A DNA stretch of 64,000 nucleotides from Peromyscus leucopus (taxonomy: Eukaryota > Chordata > Mammalia > Rodentia > Cricetidae). The stretch spans positions 33,934,504 to 33,998,503 of the forward strand of contig NC_051075.1 of the NCBI RefSeq assembly GCF_004664715.2. The letters run 5' to 3'. Position 1 is the stretch's first letter. Every line of letters begins with the position of its first letter. Position numbers and translations under genes: made by a program. The notes below the pieces were generated by a model. That model ran no database searches and was not told where the DNA came from. It saw only the letters and a list, made by a program, of their open reading frames with translations. This document shows positions 1-11,650 of this stretch, one piece after another.

Positions 1-359
1 GATAAGATAAAAGGGTAGATTAATGAACCTACTTTTAAAGAATAACTTGTTTAAAATGTTTTACATTGGTATAGATTTTGGTTCATTGATACAAACTTGA
101 AGTTAATTTTGTTATACTCTCTCTATATATGTATATATTTCTATTCTTGTTTGAGGTGTTGTGTTTATATAACTCATTTAAAATTGTAATGGATAATTAA
201 AAAATAGATTAATAATTAGTCATCTATGATAATCATATCTGTAGCCATGTTAGTTAAGTCTTCTAGGTATACATAGATATATTTCAGATAGATAGGTAAT
301 CTTCAAACACTTCATAGACCTGGAGAATATGGCATTTAAATAACTTAGAATTCTGTTGA

Positions 360-983
360 TGTGAGACACAATTGCTCCTGGCTGCACCAATTGATCCCGA
401 GAGAATGTTGGGCTTCTAAGACATTTCCATTTGGAAGTTTGTCTTTTTGGCACAAAATGGCCTACTGGGCAAAGAACTGCCCTTGCCTTGACGGCTGACA
501 GTACAAATGCAATGCTGTCCTTTCTGGACAAGCGGGACACAAGGAAAGCGACCACTGTACTCTGCCAAGACAGGGTAAGATGGTCTCTCAGAATTCCTGC
601 TTCTGAAAATGGTCTGTCAGATACTCTAGGCCTGTAGCCAATTTGAATGCACCAACAATGCTGAAAAACATCAGGTGACTGTCCAGGCTGCCAGCTGTCT
701 TGGTCTACTCTTGCAAGATTCCCGAAGTTGCTTGCATCCGTCTACCATTTCTCAGGTACCATTATGTTCCTTCTCCGGTCTTTGATGTGGTTGAAGGCTA
801 GATTTCCTCAGTTATGATAAAAGATAAGTTAGCTATAAAACCTTAAACTCACAAATATAAGATAGATAGGACATCTTCTTTAATATTGTAACTATAATTC
901 TTGCTCGGTAATTGTTTTGTTATATGTAATTTTACCATGTTAAAGTTAAAACCTTCCTTTTTAAAAAAAGAAGAAAGGGGAAG
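360..983 (+). mobile_element. ERV internal 3' region
   Basis: Degenerate internal sequence of an endogenous retrovirus lying directly upstream of an LTR in the same orientation. It ends in a purine-rich stretch (about 967-983, AAAGAAGAAAGGGGAAG) that looks like a polypurine tract abutting the LTR start TGCTGTGG. Segment 420-720 is the reverse-complement relative of 58750-58970: both carry the 'cattttcagaagcaggaatt' block in opposite orientations. No open frame of retroviral length survives. The ERV assignment rests on tract plus LTR geometry and on the second copy; the family name is uncertain. Confidence 0.6.
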
Positions 984-1324
984 TGCTGTGGATATCACTC
1001 TATGTAAATAAAACACTGATGGCCAATGACCAGGCAGGAGGTAGGTGGGACAAGGAGAGAGGAGAATTCTGGGAAGCGGAAGGCAGGGAGAGACACTGCA
1101 GCCACCGCCAGGAGAAGAGCATGTAGAGACGCCGGTAAGCCACCAGCCACGTGGCAAGGTATAGATTTATAGAAATGGGTTAATTTAAGATAAAAGAACA
1201 GTTAGCAATAAGCCTGCCACGGCCATACAGTTTATAAGTGATATAAGCGTCTGAGTGATTATTTTATAAGTGGATTGTGGGACTGCGGGGCTTGGGGAAC
1301 CTGGAGAGAAGCCCTCCAGCAACA
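984..1324 (+). mobile_element. ERV LTR, 3' copy
   Basis: A TG...CA-bounded segment of 341 bp following the polypurine tract. It shares blocks with the LTRs at 20238-20638 and 54909-55683, including 'gagaggagaattctggga', an 'aaatgggttaatttaag'-like block and 'ataagcgtctgagtgattatt'. AATAAA occurs near the start ('gtaaataaaacac'). No matching 5' LTR lies in the window, so the provirus is either truncated by the window edge or deleted. An RMER17/BGLII-type name is possible but unverified. Confidence 0.65.
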
Positions 1325-1560
1325 GGCAGGCTTTGAGATTGAGAATCCTCACCTACGTCCAGTTTGTTCTCTATGCTTCATGCTTGCAATTAAGATGTGG
1401 GCACTCAGCTTTCTGCTCCAACCTTCATGCCTGACCTTTGCTGCCATACTTCCCTACATGATGGGCTCTCATTCTTCTGACACCATAGGGTCAAATTGAC
1501 TCTGTATTGTGTGTGTTGCCTTGTGTTTTATCACAACAACAGAAAAGTCACTCATACATC
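1325..1560 (+). mobile_element. hAT-type DNA transposon fragment
   Basis: This 3' fragment ends in 'gttttatcacaacaacagaaaag', the mirror of the 'tctattgctgtgataaaa' start seen in the URR1-like copy at 5510. It abuts the LTR end directly. Orientation and class come from the recurring rodent non-autonomous element; no transposase is encoded. Confidence 0.5.
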
Positions 1561-3612
1561 AAGTGAAGGTACTTTTATTATTGCCTATCATGTTTTGGAG
1601 AGCATGTAAATAGAACTCAGTTTCACTTATGGAGGGAGGATTCATAAAAAGTGCATGTAGTTGTTAGCATGATGGAAAGTTGCTGCACATTTTTCTCTTT
1701 TTCTGAATCATGTCAGAAATTATAAATTAAACATATAGAAAATGACATATTTTTTCCTTATTGAATGAGCATCTCCACATAGGGTTTTGTCACATTAGTT
1801 TTTGAATCAATCATTCTACCATACCCACAGGTATTCTTCACAAATCTTTTCAAAATATTCTGGCTCAGAAATTGTCCTCTCTAGTAGTATGCTACATAAA
1901 ACTGTGCCCAACTCTATATGAAAAATAAAATGCTTTCTGGGCTTATTATTTTTTTTTCATTTGAAGCAGTTGGAGTCTTTGATTTTTTTCATAGGATTTG
2001 AATTACAGTTACATGTTAAACTTTTAGGGACTGGTGAAGTCCTGAACTATGTATATTTGGAAAATACCTGCCAGTTGGATGCTTCGAAAGAAGTGACATT
2101 GAGATGAGATGTTTGGTTTCCTTCCTGCTAGCACTGACCTATTCCCTGCTCATGTGTTAATATCATGATCCTCACAGCAACCATATGAGCAGCCAGCTAA
2201 TATTTTTGAGAGCTGATTCAGGTGACAAGGGCAGATGTCTTAAGAATATGATTAGTGTCCTTACAAAGTAGTCCTGAGAGATCTGCTTTGCCTATCAAAA
2301 ATGTGAATATGCAGCAAAACGATATTCATCTATGAAGCAGGAAGCAGACCACCACTGACCACTGTGTTGTCCTGCTCTTTGATCTAGAATGTTCAGCCTC
2401 CAGAAGGATGAAAATTAACTTCTTTTACATATAAGCCATCGAGATTGATATTTCAGTGTAGAAGATCAAGCTGATCGAAATGTTCCTCCACTGTCTTTCC
2501 CACTTCAACATTGAGCAGGCGAAGCTTATTCCATTTTTGTTTGTCTTCAGAAAACAATTTGCCTATTTGTGGAAGTCTTAACCTAGTTCCCCAAAGTGTA
2601 CTTGTACAATATTTACTTATATGCAAAGATTATAACACAAATATTGATTTCATGCGTGTAATCAAAGTATAGCTAAAGTCCATAATCTTATAAATATTTG
2701 CAGCACTAATGATTGGAAGCCATTGGTTATTAAAAACCACATTGCCTTCTTAAAAGTTATATTCATGTGACTAAAGTACACAGTGGGCATTTATAGAACA
2801 GATGCTTTATTTGAACACTTTTATTAAATATATGCATTGAATTTTAGACTTGCATGAAATTTATGGACTCAAATTCATAGATTTTCATGTTTCATATAAA
2901 AACATATTGACTCTACTAGAGGTACAAAACCACTCAACACACTGACAGCTGAATGGGGAACAGAAAATATTCTCTTTGTAAAGCTGTGTACTCTCTGAAA
3001 GACTTAAAAATCTAGCTAAAACCTGTTTTTCTAGGTGTTATCTATGTTCAGGTAAGTAGAACATTAAATTTACACTGAGCTCCCTAAGAGCCAGAGAAGA
3101 TGTTCACAAGATATTCCATTTGATGGGTATTTCAGCCTTGATTCTGTGTAGCTAGTCTCTTAACTTTTCCTTCATTTTTCTTTTGGTGAATGTGTAGGGC
3201 ATTAGTTGAAGTAAACTCTATGATGTCAGCTAGTTGTGCAACATGTGAGTTTTATGAGTAACCAGTCACCACAATTTATATGTTAGATCCCTGCTAACTT
3301 AACTATTAATGTGTACACATCTCTCTCCTTACTGTTTCACCACAGTTGTCTTAGATTTTGCTTTTACGTTTTTTTCTATAGATTATCTTGCTGTCTTTCC
3401 TTTCCTTATCTGAATCTATGTTTTCTGCTTTTCATGGATACTTGATTAGGTTTCTGTTATTATAAACCAGTAAGGAATTTAAAACTGTGTAGAAGAGTTG
3501 TTATAAGGTTAGAAAGTCTATACGTACATGAAGAAACTTTTTGCAGAACATTATACCTGTTAACATGCCATGACTATAAACAGAAAAGTTAAGAAGTCAC
3601 ACATGCACACAG

Positions 3613-3697
<85 letters not shown>

Positions 3698-4782
3698 GGA
3701 GAGAGACATACATGTACATGTACATACACACACATACATACACAATGATGGCCTTTATCAAAACTTCTGTGATTTCTTACCTCAAGACACAGAGAAACCT
3801 GGATAATTGAACATGTCTGAATATTGTTATTAATATAAGCAATGAAAATTAAAAGCTACTTCAATAAAATATAACTTTTTTTACTCTTAATTGTTATGTT
3901 CCTGAAAAGTAGACTATTACTGAGCCTTTATAAAGCTTTTTACCTAGAAATTTCGGTTATAGTGTTGCCTTTTAAAAATTGATTTTGAGCTAAAATACTT
4001 GAAAATGATTTTAAGGAAAGACACGATAATACAGTACTTGAAAATAGGCCCTTCAAGAAAATTACATATCAGTCCATACCATTACTATTATACACTCCTT
4101 CAAATTACCTGGCATTTTCTAGAAAGTGCTAAGTGATGCTTGAATTAATATGAAGTCAGAACTTAAAACAGTGCTGATTCTGGTCCTCTAGTATCTAAGG
4201 GAGTGCATATGGTGTGATTTGTGCTCCCTTCCTCTGTCCAAATGACATTCATGTGATAATGTTTGTTATCTTCTAGATGAATACTTTATGTGAAATTCTT
4301 ACAGTCACTTAAATGATCTTGTTTCTTTTCAATACCATAGTTTTAATTAATAATATGTTGAGGCATAAATATTCATTAGTCCTTGCAAATTTATCATTCA
4401 GTCAGTTACCTGTATATTTGTTAGGAACAATAATTATTAGGGAGCAATCATTCCTAAATCAATATTTACAAAAACAGATAGCAACTGAATAATATTCATA
4501 CTTAGACAAATGTTGAAGTGGTATTTTTTAATAACTACATAAATATGGGCAAACCACAATCAACCCCCAAAATCCCTTCTCAATGGAGCCAGAAATGCTA
4601 TCATTGATATGAATGATACACTCATTCTCTCTGTAAGGTTCTTTATGAAGAGCCCAGGAATATGGAAAATTGTATGCCTATTTATATAGCCTATATGCAT
4701 ATTCTAGGAGTATTGGGGCTGTAACTGCTACATAACCCTTTGCCCTATATCCTCTCCAGATACAGAGAAAGCAGTTGGTTAA
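1561..4782. other. AT-rich intergenic DNA, no gene seen
   Basis: About 3.2 kb of AT-rich, apparently single-copy DNA. The only clear structure is the CA/GA microsatellite at 3614-3691. No open frame over 80 residues, splice-like exon or RNA gene is recognisable. Short frames in the interval come from the dinucleotide repeat. Confidence 0.6.
3614..3691. repeat. (CA)n(GA)n compound microsatellite
   Basis: About 15 CA units run directly into about 24 GA units. The GA part is a homopurine tract. Translations of this region are simple His-Thr and Arg-Glu repeats and are not genes. Confidence 0.95.
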
Positions 4783-4798
4783 GAATTAAAAGAGACTC

Positions 4799-4970
4799 GC
4801 CGGGCGTTGGTGGCGCACGCCTTTAATCCCAGCACTCGGGAGGCAGAGGCAGGCGGATCTCTGTGAGTTCGAGGCCAGCCTGGGCTACCAAGTGAGTCCC
4901 AGGAAAGGCGCAAAGCTACACAGAGAAACCCTGTCTCGAAAAAAACCAAAAAAAAAAAAAAAAAAAAAAA
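4799..4970 (+). mobile_element. B1 SINE, young
   Basis: A near-consensus cricetid-type B1 that starts at GCCGGGCG, carries the 'cctttaatcccagcactcggg' core, and ends in 'ctgtctcg' plus a long A-tail. It is flanked by a perfect 16-bp duplication (GAATTAAAAGAGACTC, 4783-4798 and 4971-4986). The intact duplication, the long tail and the retained CpGs indicate a recent L1-mediated insertion. Confidence 0.95.
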
Positions 4971-5509
4971 GAATTAAAAGAGACTCACAGTTATGTAAAC
5001 ATCTTGAAATAACACCTTGTAATCAGAGGTTCTAAATCCCAATGGAGATGCACTCCCCAGAAGCTGTAAATCTTGAAATGTACTCTCCTCAAGACCTAAT
5101 CTCAATATTGTAAAAATTCCTTTGACTCCTCACCCTGTGTATGGTCTTTTGCTATAAAAAGACACTTACGGTCTCTTCTTAGGGTCACAGTGCAGATCCC
5201 AAGCTGTCTGTGGCCCTAACTAGTTAGAAGTTCTGGTACGCTGTGATAATGGACTAAAGATGCTTCTGCTCATCTAACTTTGGTGGCCTTGTCTTCAATA
5301 TTTGTGTGATTCCCAGACCCAACACTTTATATCTGTTACTTTGTTGCAGATGTAGGTTTGGGTGGAACATTAGCCAATCAATACTTGCCTACTTAATTGA
5401 TAAATCGTGCTTACCTGCTTTGTTATGGTATAACTGACAGAAAATATAAACTATATACACAGAGTATACAATATGATGTGCTTATATAAGAACACATTGT
5501 TATCTCAGT

Positions 5510-5882
5510 TGGGGTTTCTATTGCTGTGATAAAATACCTTGACCAAAACCTACTTGGGTAGGAAATGTTTTATTTCATCTTATTTCATCCAAGGAAGTCA
5601 GGACAGGAACATAGAGACAGGAGTTGATGCCGAGGCCACGGAAAATTGCTGCTTACTGGTTTGTTCCTTATGACTTGTTCAGTTGGCTTCTTGTAGCACT
5701 CAGGACCATCAGCCCAGCGGTGGCATCACCCACCACAGGCTGGGCCCTCCCCAGTAAAATATGAATTTAGAAAATGTCCTGTAGGCTTGCCTACAGCCCA
5801 ATCTAAGGAGGGATCCTCAACTGAGGTTCCTTCCTCTCCAATGACTCTAGCATGTGGAAAGTTGACATAAAACTAGTCAGGA
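5510..5882 (+). mobile_element. URR1-like hAT DNA transposon
   Basis: A non-autonomous element starting at 'agttggggtttctattgctg' and ending at 'agttgacataaaactag'. It has the same block order as 20985-21395: 'ttactggtttgttcc', 'aggaccatcagcccag', 'ggctgggccctcccc'. It encodes no transposase. The name URR1 is from memory of rodent repeats. Confidence 0.65.
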
Positions 5883-6550
5883 CAATGGTGAAAAAAACAA
5901 ATCAAGCTTGTTACCATATTCATTACCTCACATATTTATGGTTTGAATGGGGAATGTGGGGAACACATTGAAAAATCTCTCATTAATTTTCAAGTCTTTG
6001 GTACAATAATGTTACCTGTAATCATGCAGTTCAGCAGAGCTCTTGAATTTATTTGTCCTGTCCAAGTGCAACTTTAGAACATTTTGACAAACTTTTTTTT
6101 TAGTTGAGAACAGGGTGAATATTATGCTATGTTTGTCAAGAGAAACTTTTCTTGTAGTGGTTAACTTTTTCTCAAGAGGAACTACAGTCAACATGTACTT
6201 TTCACCTCTGATTTAAAATTCTGATTTTGCACGAAGAAATTTACAGTCCCAGCGCTTTGCATCACCTTGACTCTACCCTCCCAAACACGAGTGAAACTCT
6301 AAGTGTTTTACTCACAGAAAGCTGTGCTTGACCCTCAGACTGCCTCAGAGATGAACTGTTATGTGGTAGGCTCTTAGATGAGTGCCTGGGAATAGTAGGA
6401 CCCATGAGTTTGCTGGGAGGGGGGCCTGGTATTGTCTACCGCCTTCATCTCCATAGGACGGCCATTAGGCGAGATGACTTCCCAGTACTTTGGGGTCAAT
6501 GACGTGATTTCCAGGTGGCTGTGCATTTCATTCCATTTCAAAACTGCAAA
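5883..6550. other. Unassigned intergenic DNA
   Basis: No recognisable gene, RNA or repeat. The short frames here lack any family signature. Confidence 0.5.
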
Positions 6551-6552
6551 CT

Positions 6553-6745
6553 GGGAGCAGGGAGACAGCTCAGTTGGTAAAGCACTTGTGGTACAGGCAG
6601 GAGGACTTGAGTCTGATCTTCAGAGCCCAAATGAAAGTCCTGGTGTGAGGATGCACTCTTGCAATCCCAGTTCTGAGGAGGTGGAGACGGTCGAAGGGCT
6701 TCTGAAGAATGGCAGGCACTTGGGGAACTTTTGGCCTCTTCGTGC
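6553..6745 (+). mobile_element. B3/B2-class SINE, old
   Basis: The tRNA-like head 'agacagctcagttggtaaagcac' contains a box A-like motif. It is followed by 'gatcttcagagcccaaatg' and 'cacaatccc'-like body sequence. The element is diverged and has no clear duplication. The open frame across it is a SINE shadow. Confidence 0.6.
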
Positions 6746-6789
6746 ATGCATGCAAGTTTAAAGTGTTTTTGTAAAGCCTGAAGTGCCAA

Positions 6790-7235
6790 GGAATGGGAAA
6801 AAAATGTATTTTTATATGAAATTCTGTGTTCACATGTAATATTCTTGTTATGAAAGAATTAATTTGTCATAATGTAACAACGCTTGAATTTAAGATGTTT
6901 TCAATTTAAATATACTCTCAATTTTGTGAACATGAATGTGAGTTGTCAGACTGACAAATTTGGCTGTGCTTAGTGGATACACTGTGTTCTTTAGGTGGCA
7001 AAGAAACTAAAGGCAACTTAATTCTCTGATATATAGCATATACTAAGTGAACTAGATGTTCTTTTATAATGTCAAATATTATATTAGGACTATAATTTTC
7101 TTTGAAACAATTACTTGAAACTATTAAGAGTAACTTAGAATGCCATTAATAATTATCTTAAACTTTTGTTATTTAAATATAAAGTGCAATAAAATTATTT
7201 ATTTATTTTTAATATATAATTTATTTTTATTTTAT
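6790..7235. other. AT-rich DNA, nothing recognised
   Basis: A low-complexity AT-rich spacer without an open frame or a repeat I can name. Confidence 0.5.
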
Positions 7236-7413
7236 GTGCACCTGTGTTTTACCTGAGCGCGCGCGCGCGCGCGCGCGCGTGTGTGTGTGTGTCAGAATCC
7301 CTGAAACTGGACTTAGAGACAGATATAAGCTGCCATGTGGGTGCTGGGAACTGAACCCAGGTCCTCTGGAAGAACAGCTGATGCTCTTAACTGCTGAGCC
7401 ATTTCTATAGCCA
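7236..7413 (-). mobile_element. B3-type SINE with internal GC/GT tract
   Basis: The reverse-strand SINE signature 'gggtgctgggaactgaaccc', 'ggtcctctggaagaacag' and 'cttaactgctgagccat' is the complement of a tRNA-like head. The 3' part holds the alternating GC/GT microsatellite at 7257-7292. Confidence 0.75.
7257..7292. repeat. (GC)n(GT)n alternating purine-pyrimidine tract
   Basis: About 36 bp of strictly alternating purine and pyrimidine: roughly 11 GC units followed by 7 GT units. Such tracts are established Z-DNA formers. It lies in the tail-side region of a SINE. Confidence 0.95.
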
Positions 7414-7569
7414 CAAGATATTTATTACTAATTCTTACACGAATTGATTCTATAAACTATCTTGCTGGAAATTTATGTTAGTGAACTGATTGTTTTTCTG
7501 TTTAAGGAACATTAAATATTTATGTCAAAATTTATTGCTTTGTTTACTTAAGTCTTCATAAATTCTTTT

Positions 7570-7788
7570 TAAAGATTAATTTTGTTGTTTCTAATTGTGT
7601 GTACTCATGTGTGTCTCTGTGTGGGTATGTGCACATGACTTCTGATTCCTTGGAAGTCAGAGGTGTTAGATCCTGCAGATGGATTTTTATATAGTTTTGT
7701 GCCGCTAGACTTGGGTGCTTGGAATTGTACTAAAGTCCTCTGTGAGAGGATCATGTACTCTAAACTGCTCAGCCATCTTTCCAGACAC
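7570..7788 (-). mobile_element. B3-type SINE, diverged
   Basis: A reverse-oriented B3-like sequence, recognised by 'cttggaagtcagaggtgttagatcc', 'gggtgcttggaattgtact' and 'ctgctcagccatctttccag'. The many differences from the copy at 12935 indicate an old insertion. Confidence 0.65.
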
Positions 7789-8773
7789 ACTTTCTTGTAT
7801 AATACTTAAGATCTAAAATGATGCCATTTTTATGTAACACATAGACATGACCTAAGGCCAAACAAACAGCAGACTAAGTAGAAAGGTTAATTTTTAATTT
7901 TTATGATAATCAAGAACAGGGCTTAGCAATTTTTTTCCTGTCAGAGCCAGATATAAACTCTGTGCCTCTTGTGCGGTGGTGCAGCTGCTCATCTCTGCTG
8001 CTATAGTGAGAAAATAAGTGGCCTGAGATAAAAGGCAAAGGCTCGAGAGGGCTCTTTCAACAGAGTTATTAACAAAACCACGCACAGAGCCTCCAGTGAC
8101 TAATCACCTACTTTGCTGACTCCTATCTTCCATTATTAGAATTTAATTACAATGTCAGTTACACTTTATTATTTTTCCTTTAAAAACACCTGGTGATTTC
8201 CTGGGCTTATGATTATCTTCAATGCAGAAATACATAATCAGCTATATGTGAATGGAGAAAGAAGCTCCTGTAAGACCAGCATTTGTTCTTTCTGTTTTGT
8301 TTTCGTTTGTTTGTTTGGCAGCGTTGGGCTATGAATCTTCATCCTTGCGCTTGATAGACAAGAGCTCTGTATCATTGTTATATCTTCAGCCCTCCTAAAC
8401 CTGTATTTTCATATTTCATTCTTTTTTGGGAAGACCATGTGGACAAAAAAAAATTTATATTCCACACCTGATGATCTTAAACTTTAAACATAAAAACTAT
8501 TTGAATTTAATTTATTATGATATGTGAAACAATGTATTTTACAAACAGAGAGACAACTGCCAACTTGAAATGCCACAAGGAAGGTGCAGATAGATGAAGC
8601 TGTATTAGTAAATGAAACTGTGCCAGCAGTCCTAACACTGTTTTGAACACCTAGCTGAAGTTCCAAGCAACCGTTTTATCAGTTCCCTACAGGTCATTTT
8701 TTTTTCTGCTCCTTTACAGGACACTGACATCAGTTTTGCAGGTTTCATTCCATGTTAATTCATGCTTTCTTTT
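7789..8773. other. Intergenic DNA, nothing firm
   Basis: Mostly unassigned AT-rich sequence. Segment 8285-8398 resembles an old reverse-strand SINE fragment, but I cannot fix its family. Confidence 0.4.
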
Positions 8774-8785
8774 AAGAAATGATTT

Positions 8786-8952
8786 GGGAGCCAGGAGGTG
8801 GTGGTGCATGCCTTTAAACCCAGCACTTAGGAGGCAGAGGCAGGCAGATCTCTGAGAGTTCCAGGGCAGCCTGGTCTACAGAGTGAGTTCCAAGACAGCT
8901 AGGACTGTTACACAGAGAAAGCCTATCTCAAAATATAAGAAAGAAAGAAGGA

Positions 8953-9016
<64 letters not shown>

Positions 9017-9087
9017 GGGAGAGAGGGAGGGAGGGAGGGAGAGAGAGAGAGAAAGGAAAGGAAAGGAAGGAAGGAAGGAAGGAAGAG

Positions 9088-9146
<59 letters not shown>

Positions 9147-9152
9147 AAAAGA
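8786..9152 (+). mobile_element. B1 SINE with expanded GAAA tail
   Basis: The B1 body (8786-8935, 'cctttaaacccagcactta') is followed by about 215 bp of GAAA/GGAA/GAGA-type tail. A 12-bp target duplication AAGAAATGATTT lies at 8774-8785 and 9153-9164, so the entire purine tract lies inside the insertion. The expansion therefore arose from the original A-tail. The Lys-Glu-Arg open frame over it is an artefact. Confidence 0.9.
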
Positions 9153-9164
9153 AAGAAATGATTT

Positions 9165-9834
9165 CAGCTTTTAATCACCTTCTCCAAGTATTCAGTATAT
9201 CTCTTCACCCAGACTGGTCAAAATTTGAGTATTGCCCGTGTCTTTGGAAACTTAAAAAATTGTTCAGCTTGTTTCCTGGAAATTTTTCTTTTCCTGGCCT
9301 CAATGCGTGGCACCTTGTGTACAGACAGGTATGGTAATTAGTAGAAGACTCGAGAGTTCTCCTGGGAGTTCCTGTACCTTGCTCTCTGTGTTGCTCACTT
9401 GTCTCCAACACTCTGCTCTGAATTCCAATCTCAGAATTACCCCCAACTGTCCTCTCTGTCTCCTCTCCTCTGCAGGACTTCCAACCCCCTGGGTTCTCCT
9501 TCCTTCTCAGAATAAGAACTTTATTCCCAGAAGACTGAAACCCTCGGGGCTCTCTTCTCTGTTTCCCCTGACTTGCAGGTCACAGTTCTGCAGAGATAGC
9601 CAGTATCTGAGAAGTGATTCATGTCCATCCAACTTCACAGTTGCTACAGTGAGAGCAAATGACAGGAACTAGTTGTTTCTCAGTAAGCAGATCCGTGTCT
9701 TTAGTGTTAGGCTCTTATGGAAATGCCAATTTTGTTGTGGAACTAGGAGCTGGGCATGTCTTTTCACTTCATGTTGATAATCATCTAAACTGAGACACAA
9801 ACCAGTACCTGCACAGATGAAGTAAGTCTCAACC
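9165..9834. other. Intergenic DNA with a 121-codon frame
   Basis: The plus-strand frame 9307-9672 shows no domain, signal peptide or family resemblance, and composition is ordinary. I see no repeat I can name. Confidence 0.4.
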
Positions 9835-9837
9835 TGT

Positions 9838-9947
9838 CTTTATTCCTTCCTTCCTTCCTTCCTTCCTTCCTTCCTTCCTTCCTTCCTTCCTTCCTTCCTT
9901 CTTCCTTCCTTCCTTCCTTCCTTCCTTCCTTCCTTCCTTCCTTCCTT
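9838..9947. repeat. (CTTC)n microsatellite
   Basis: About 110 bp of CTTC with one short interruption near 9900. It precedes a short reverse-strand SINE-like segment (9948-10000, 'gtttgagacagtgtcttact'), so it is probably the expanded tail of that SINE on the minus strand. Confidence 0.9.
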
Positions 9948-10005
9948 TTTCTGTGTTTGAGACAGTGTCTTACTATATAACCTCGAACTCTTTGCTCAGT
10001 CTGGT
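9948..10005 (-). mobile_element. Truncated B1-like SINE head/tail fragment
   Basis: The sequence 'gagacagtgtcttactatataacctcgaactc' matches the reverse complement of a SINE 3' body. Only about 55 bp remain. The CTTC tract at its left is in the position of the A-tail. Confidence 0.5.
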
Positions 10006-10009
10006 CAGA

Positions 10010-11300
10010 GAGCAAAGATGTTCTAAATCTCTATTTGGTTTATTTAAAAAACTATTATCTTTTAAAATACATAAATAAATGTAGTTGCTTCTCTGTATCC
10101 CTGGGAGACTAGTTCCTCTGCAGGCATCCTGGAGCTAATCTCCCTCACATTCTAAGACACTAAAGCCCATAAATGTTAACATGTCTTACATAAAGTGGAG
10201 TGGTATTTACATATAACCTATGTAAATCCTCCTGTAGGCAGGAACCATCTCTGGATTTATTTATAAACCTGAATCTTATATAAGCAGTAAACTAATAGTT
10301 ATACTATATTATGTAGGAAATAATATCAAGAAAGCAAAGTCTGCACACATTCAGAACATAAGAGATGCAAAAACTTACAGAGATAGGCAAATCGCTCATG
10401 TACAGCACAGCTGTTTAAACTCTGAATTATGAAACCTTATGTGCTGGGACTTAACGATTTGTAAGATTTAGACTTTACCAATGGGCATGTCAATTATGAA
10501 AGCAAATTTCTAAAAATGTCTGAGTTCGATATAAATTGCGTTAAAGAGCTTTCAGGGCAAATTGGAAATGTATAACAATGTTTTGGTATTTTAGAATAAG
10601 TTGACTTACTGAATTCAACACTTGAGATTTGACATTAACATTGAGAAATGTTAATATAATTGGTGTTAAGGTATCATATTCTGTCTAGCTTTTGCCAATA
10701 TTACTTAAAGACCACCCTACCAATCAATTTCACAGGCATTGTGCCAACAACAGAGAACTGGATGTTTTTCATTTCTCTGCCTTTTTGCTGTTGTAGATTG
10801 GCAACAGCCAAGAATATACTGAAATGACAAAATAATAAATTGTTTCAGATAGAAATTAAGTCGAGTTGAGAAAACAACACTGGACTCTACTTTCTGGGTA
10901 AAAGTCAAAATTGAACAGAAGTTTTTCTTTACTCTTACAATGACTGTACTTTTTCCCACAGACCTTCAAAAATCGTTATTAGACTGAAGGCCATATGGTC
11001 AGTCACATTTATCCCAATGCTTTCCTGTCAAAATTCAAATCACATAAAGCTGTAACCAAGTGTTAGACTCACTGTGGTGGGACAGAATAGCAGCTTTTAA
11101 CCAAACTGGGCTGTTTCTGTTTTCCTTTGAGCATACAGCTAGATGACTTTCCCTAAGGTGCATTACAGTGAAGCGTATCCAGAAAGATTCTGAATTCTAG
11201 AATACTGGAACAGTTAGTACAAGCTGTCCAAGCTTCACCCAGCATAATTGTCTTAATGACCATCCCTTTTGCATATTCTTCACTGTATATTAAGGAGAAT
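10010..11300. other. Intergenic DNA, no feature recognised
   Basis: AT-rich sequence with short non-homologous frames only. No SINE, LTR or RNA gene was recognised. Confidence 0.5.
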
Positions 11301-11304
11301 TCCT

Positions 11305-11420
11305 GGGCTTAGGGTACTGCTTAGTGTTAGAATATTTCCTCCCTAGAATTCACAAGGTTCTGGGTTCAAACTCCAACAATTACCCCTGCATACAAATGTG
11401 CACACACACACACACACACA
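11305..11420 (+). mobile_element. ID/B4-like SINE fragment with CA tail
   Basis: The sequence 'gggcttagggtactgcttagtg' followed by 'aaggttctgggttcaaactcc' resembles the A and B boxes of ID-type tRNA-Ala SINEs. It ends in a CA repeat (11400-11420). It is diverged, so the class call is moderate. Confidence 0.5.
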
Positions 11421-11578
11421 AACAACAACAACATACAAACAAATAAACCAGAAACCCCTAGAGGGTAGCAGCCTCACTTTTGGAAAGAAGGAGGTCTCTG
11501 GCTGAAGTAGCTCCCCTCCACCAATGGAATATTATGAGGACAAGAAGTATTTTTATCTTGTGTTAAATAACTAAGATG

Positions 11579-11650
11579 TTATTATTAACTTCTTTTTTTT
11601 TTAATTTTTTTTTTATTTTTTTATTTATTTATTTTTTATTATTAACTTCT
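11579..11650 (-). mobile_element. Tail-only retroinsertion footprint
   Basis: A 42-bp T-rich stretch (11594-11635) lies between two perfect 15-bp direct repeats, TTATTATTAACTTCT (11579-11593 and 11636-11650). This is the structure of an L1-mediated insertion in which only the A-tail was copied, on the minus strand. No SINE or LINE body is present. Confidence 0.65.

Noticed and set aside
8883..9161. 92-codon Lys/Glu/Arg open frame
   Set aside because: It is the translation of the GAAA tract of a B1 tail. The same holds for the frames at 26759-27161, 9785-10015, 3570-3806 and 57604-57874.
9307..9672. 121-codon plus-strand frame
   Set aside because: Ser/Pro/Leu-rich translation of a pyrimidine-rich segment, with no domain and no conserved start context.
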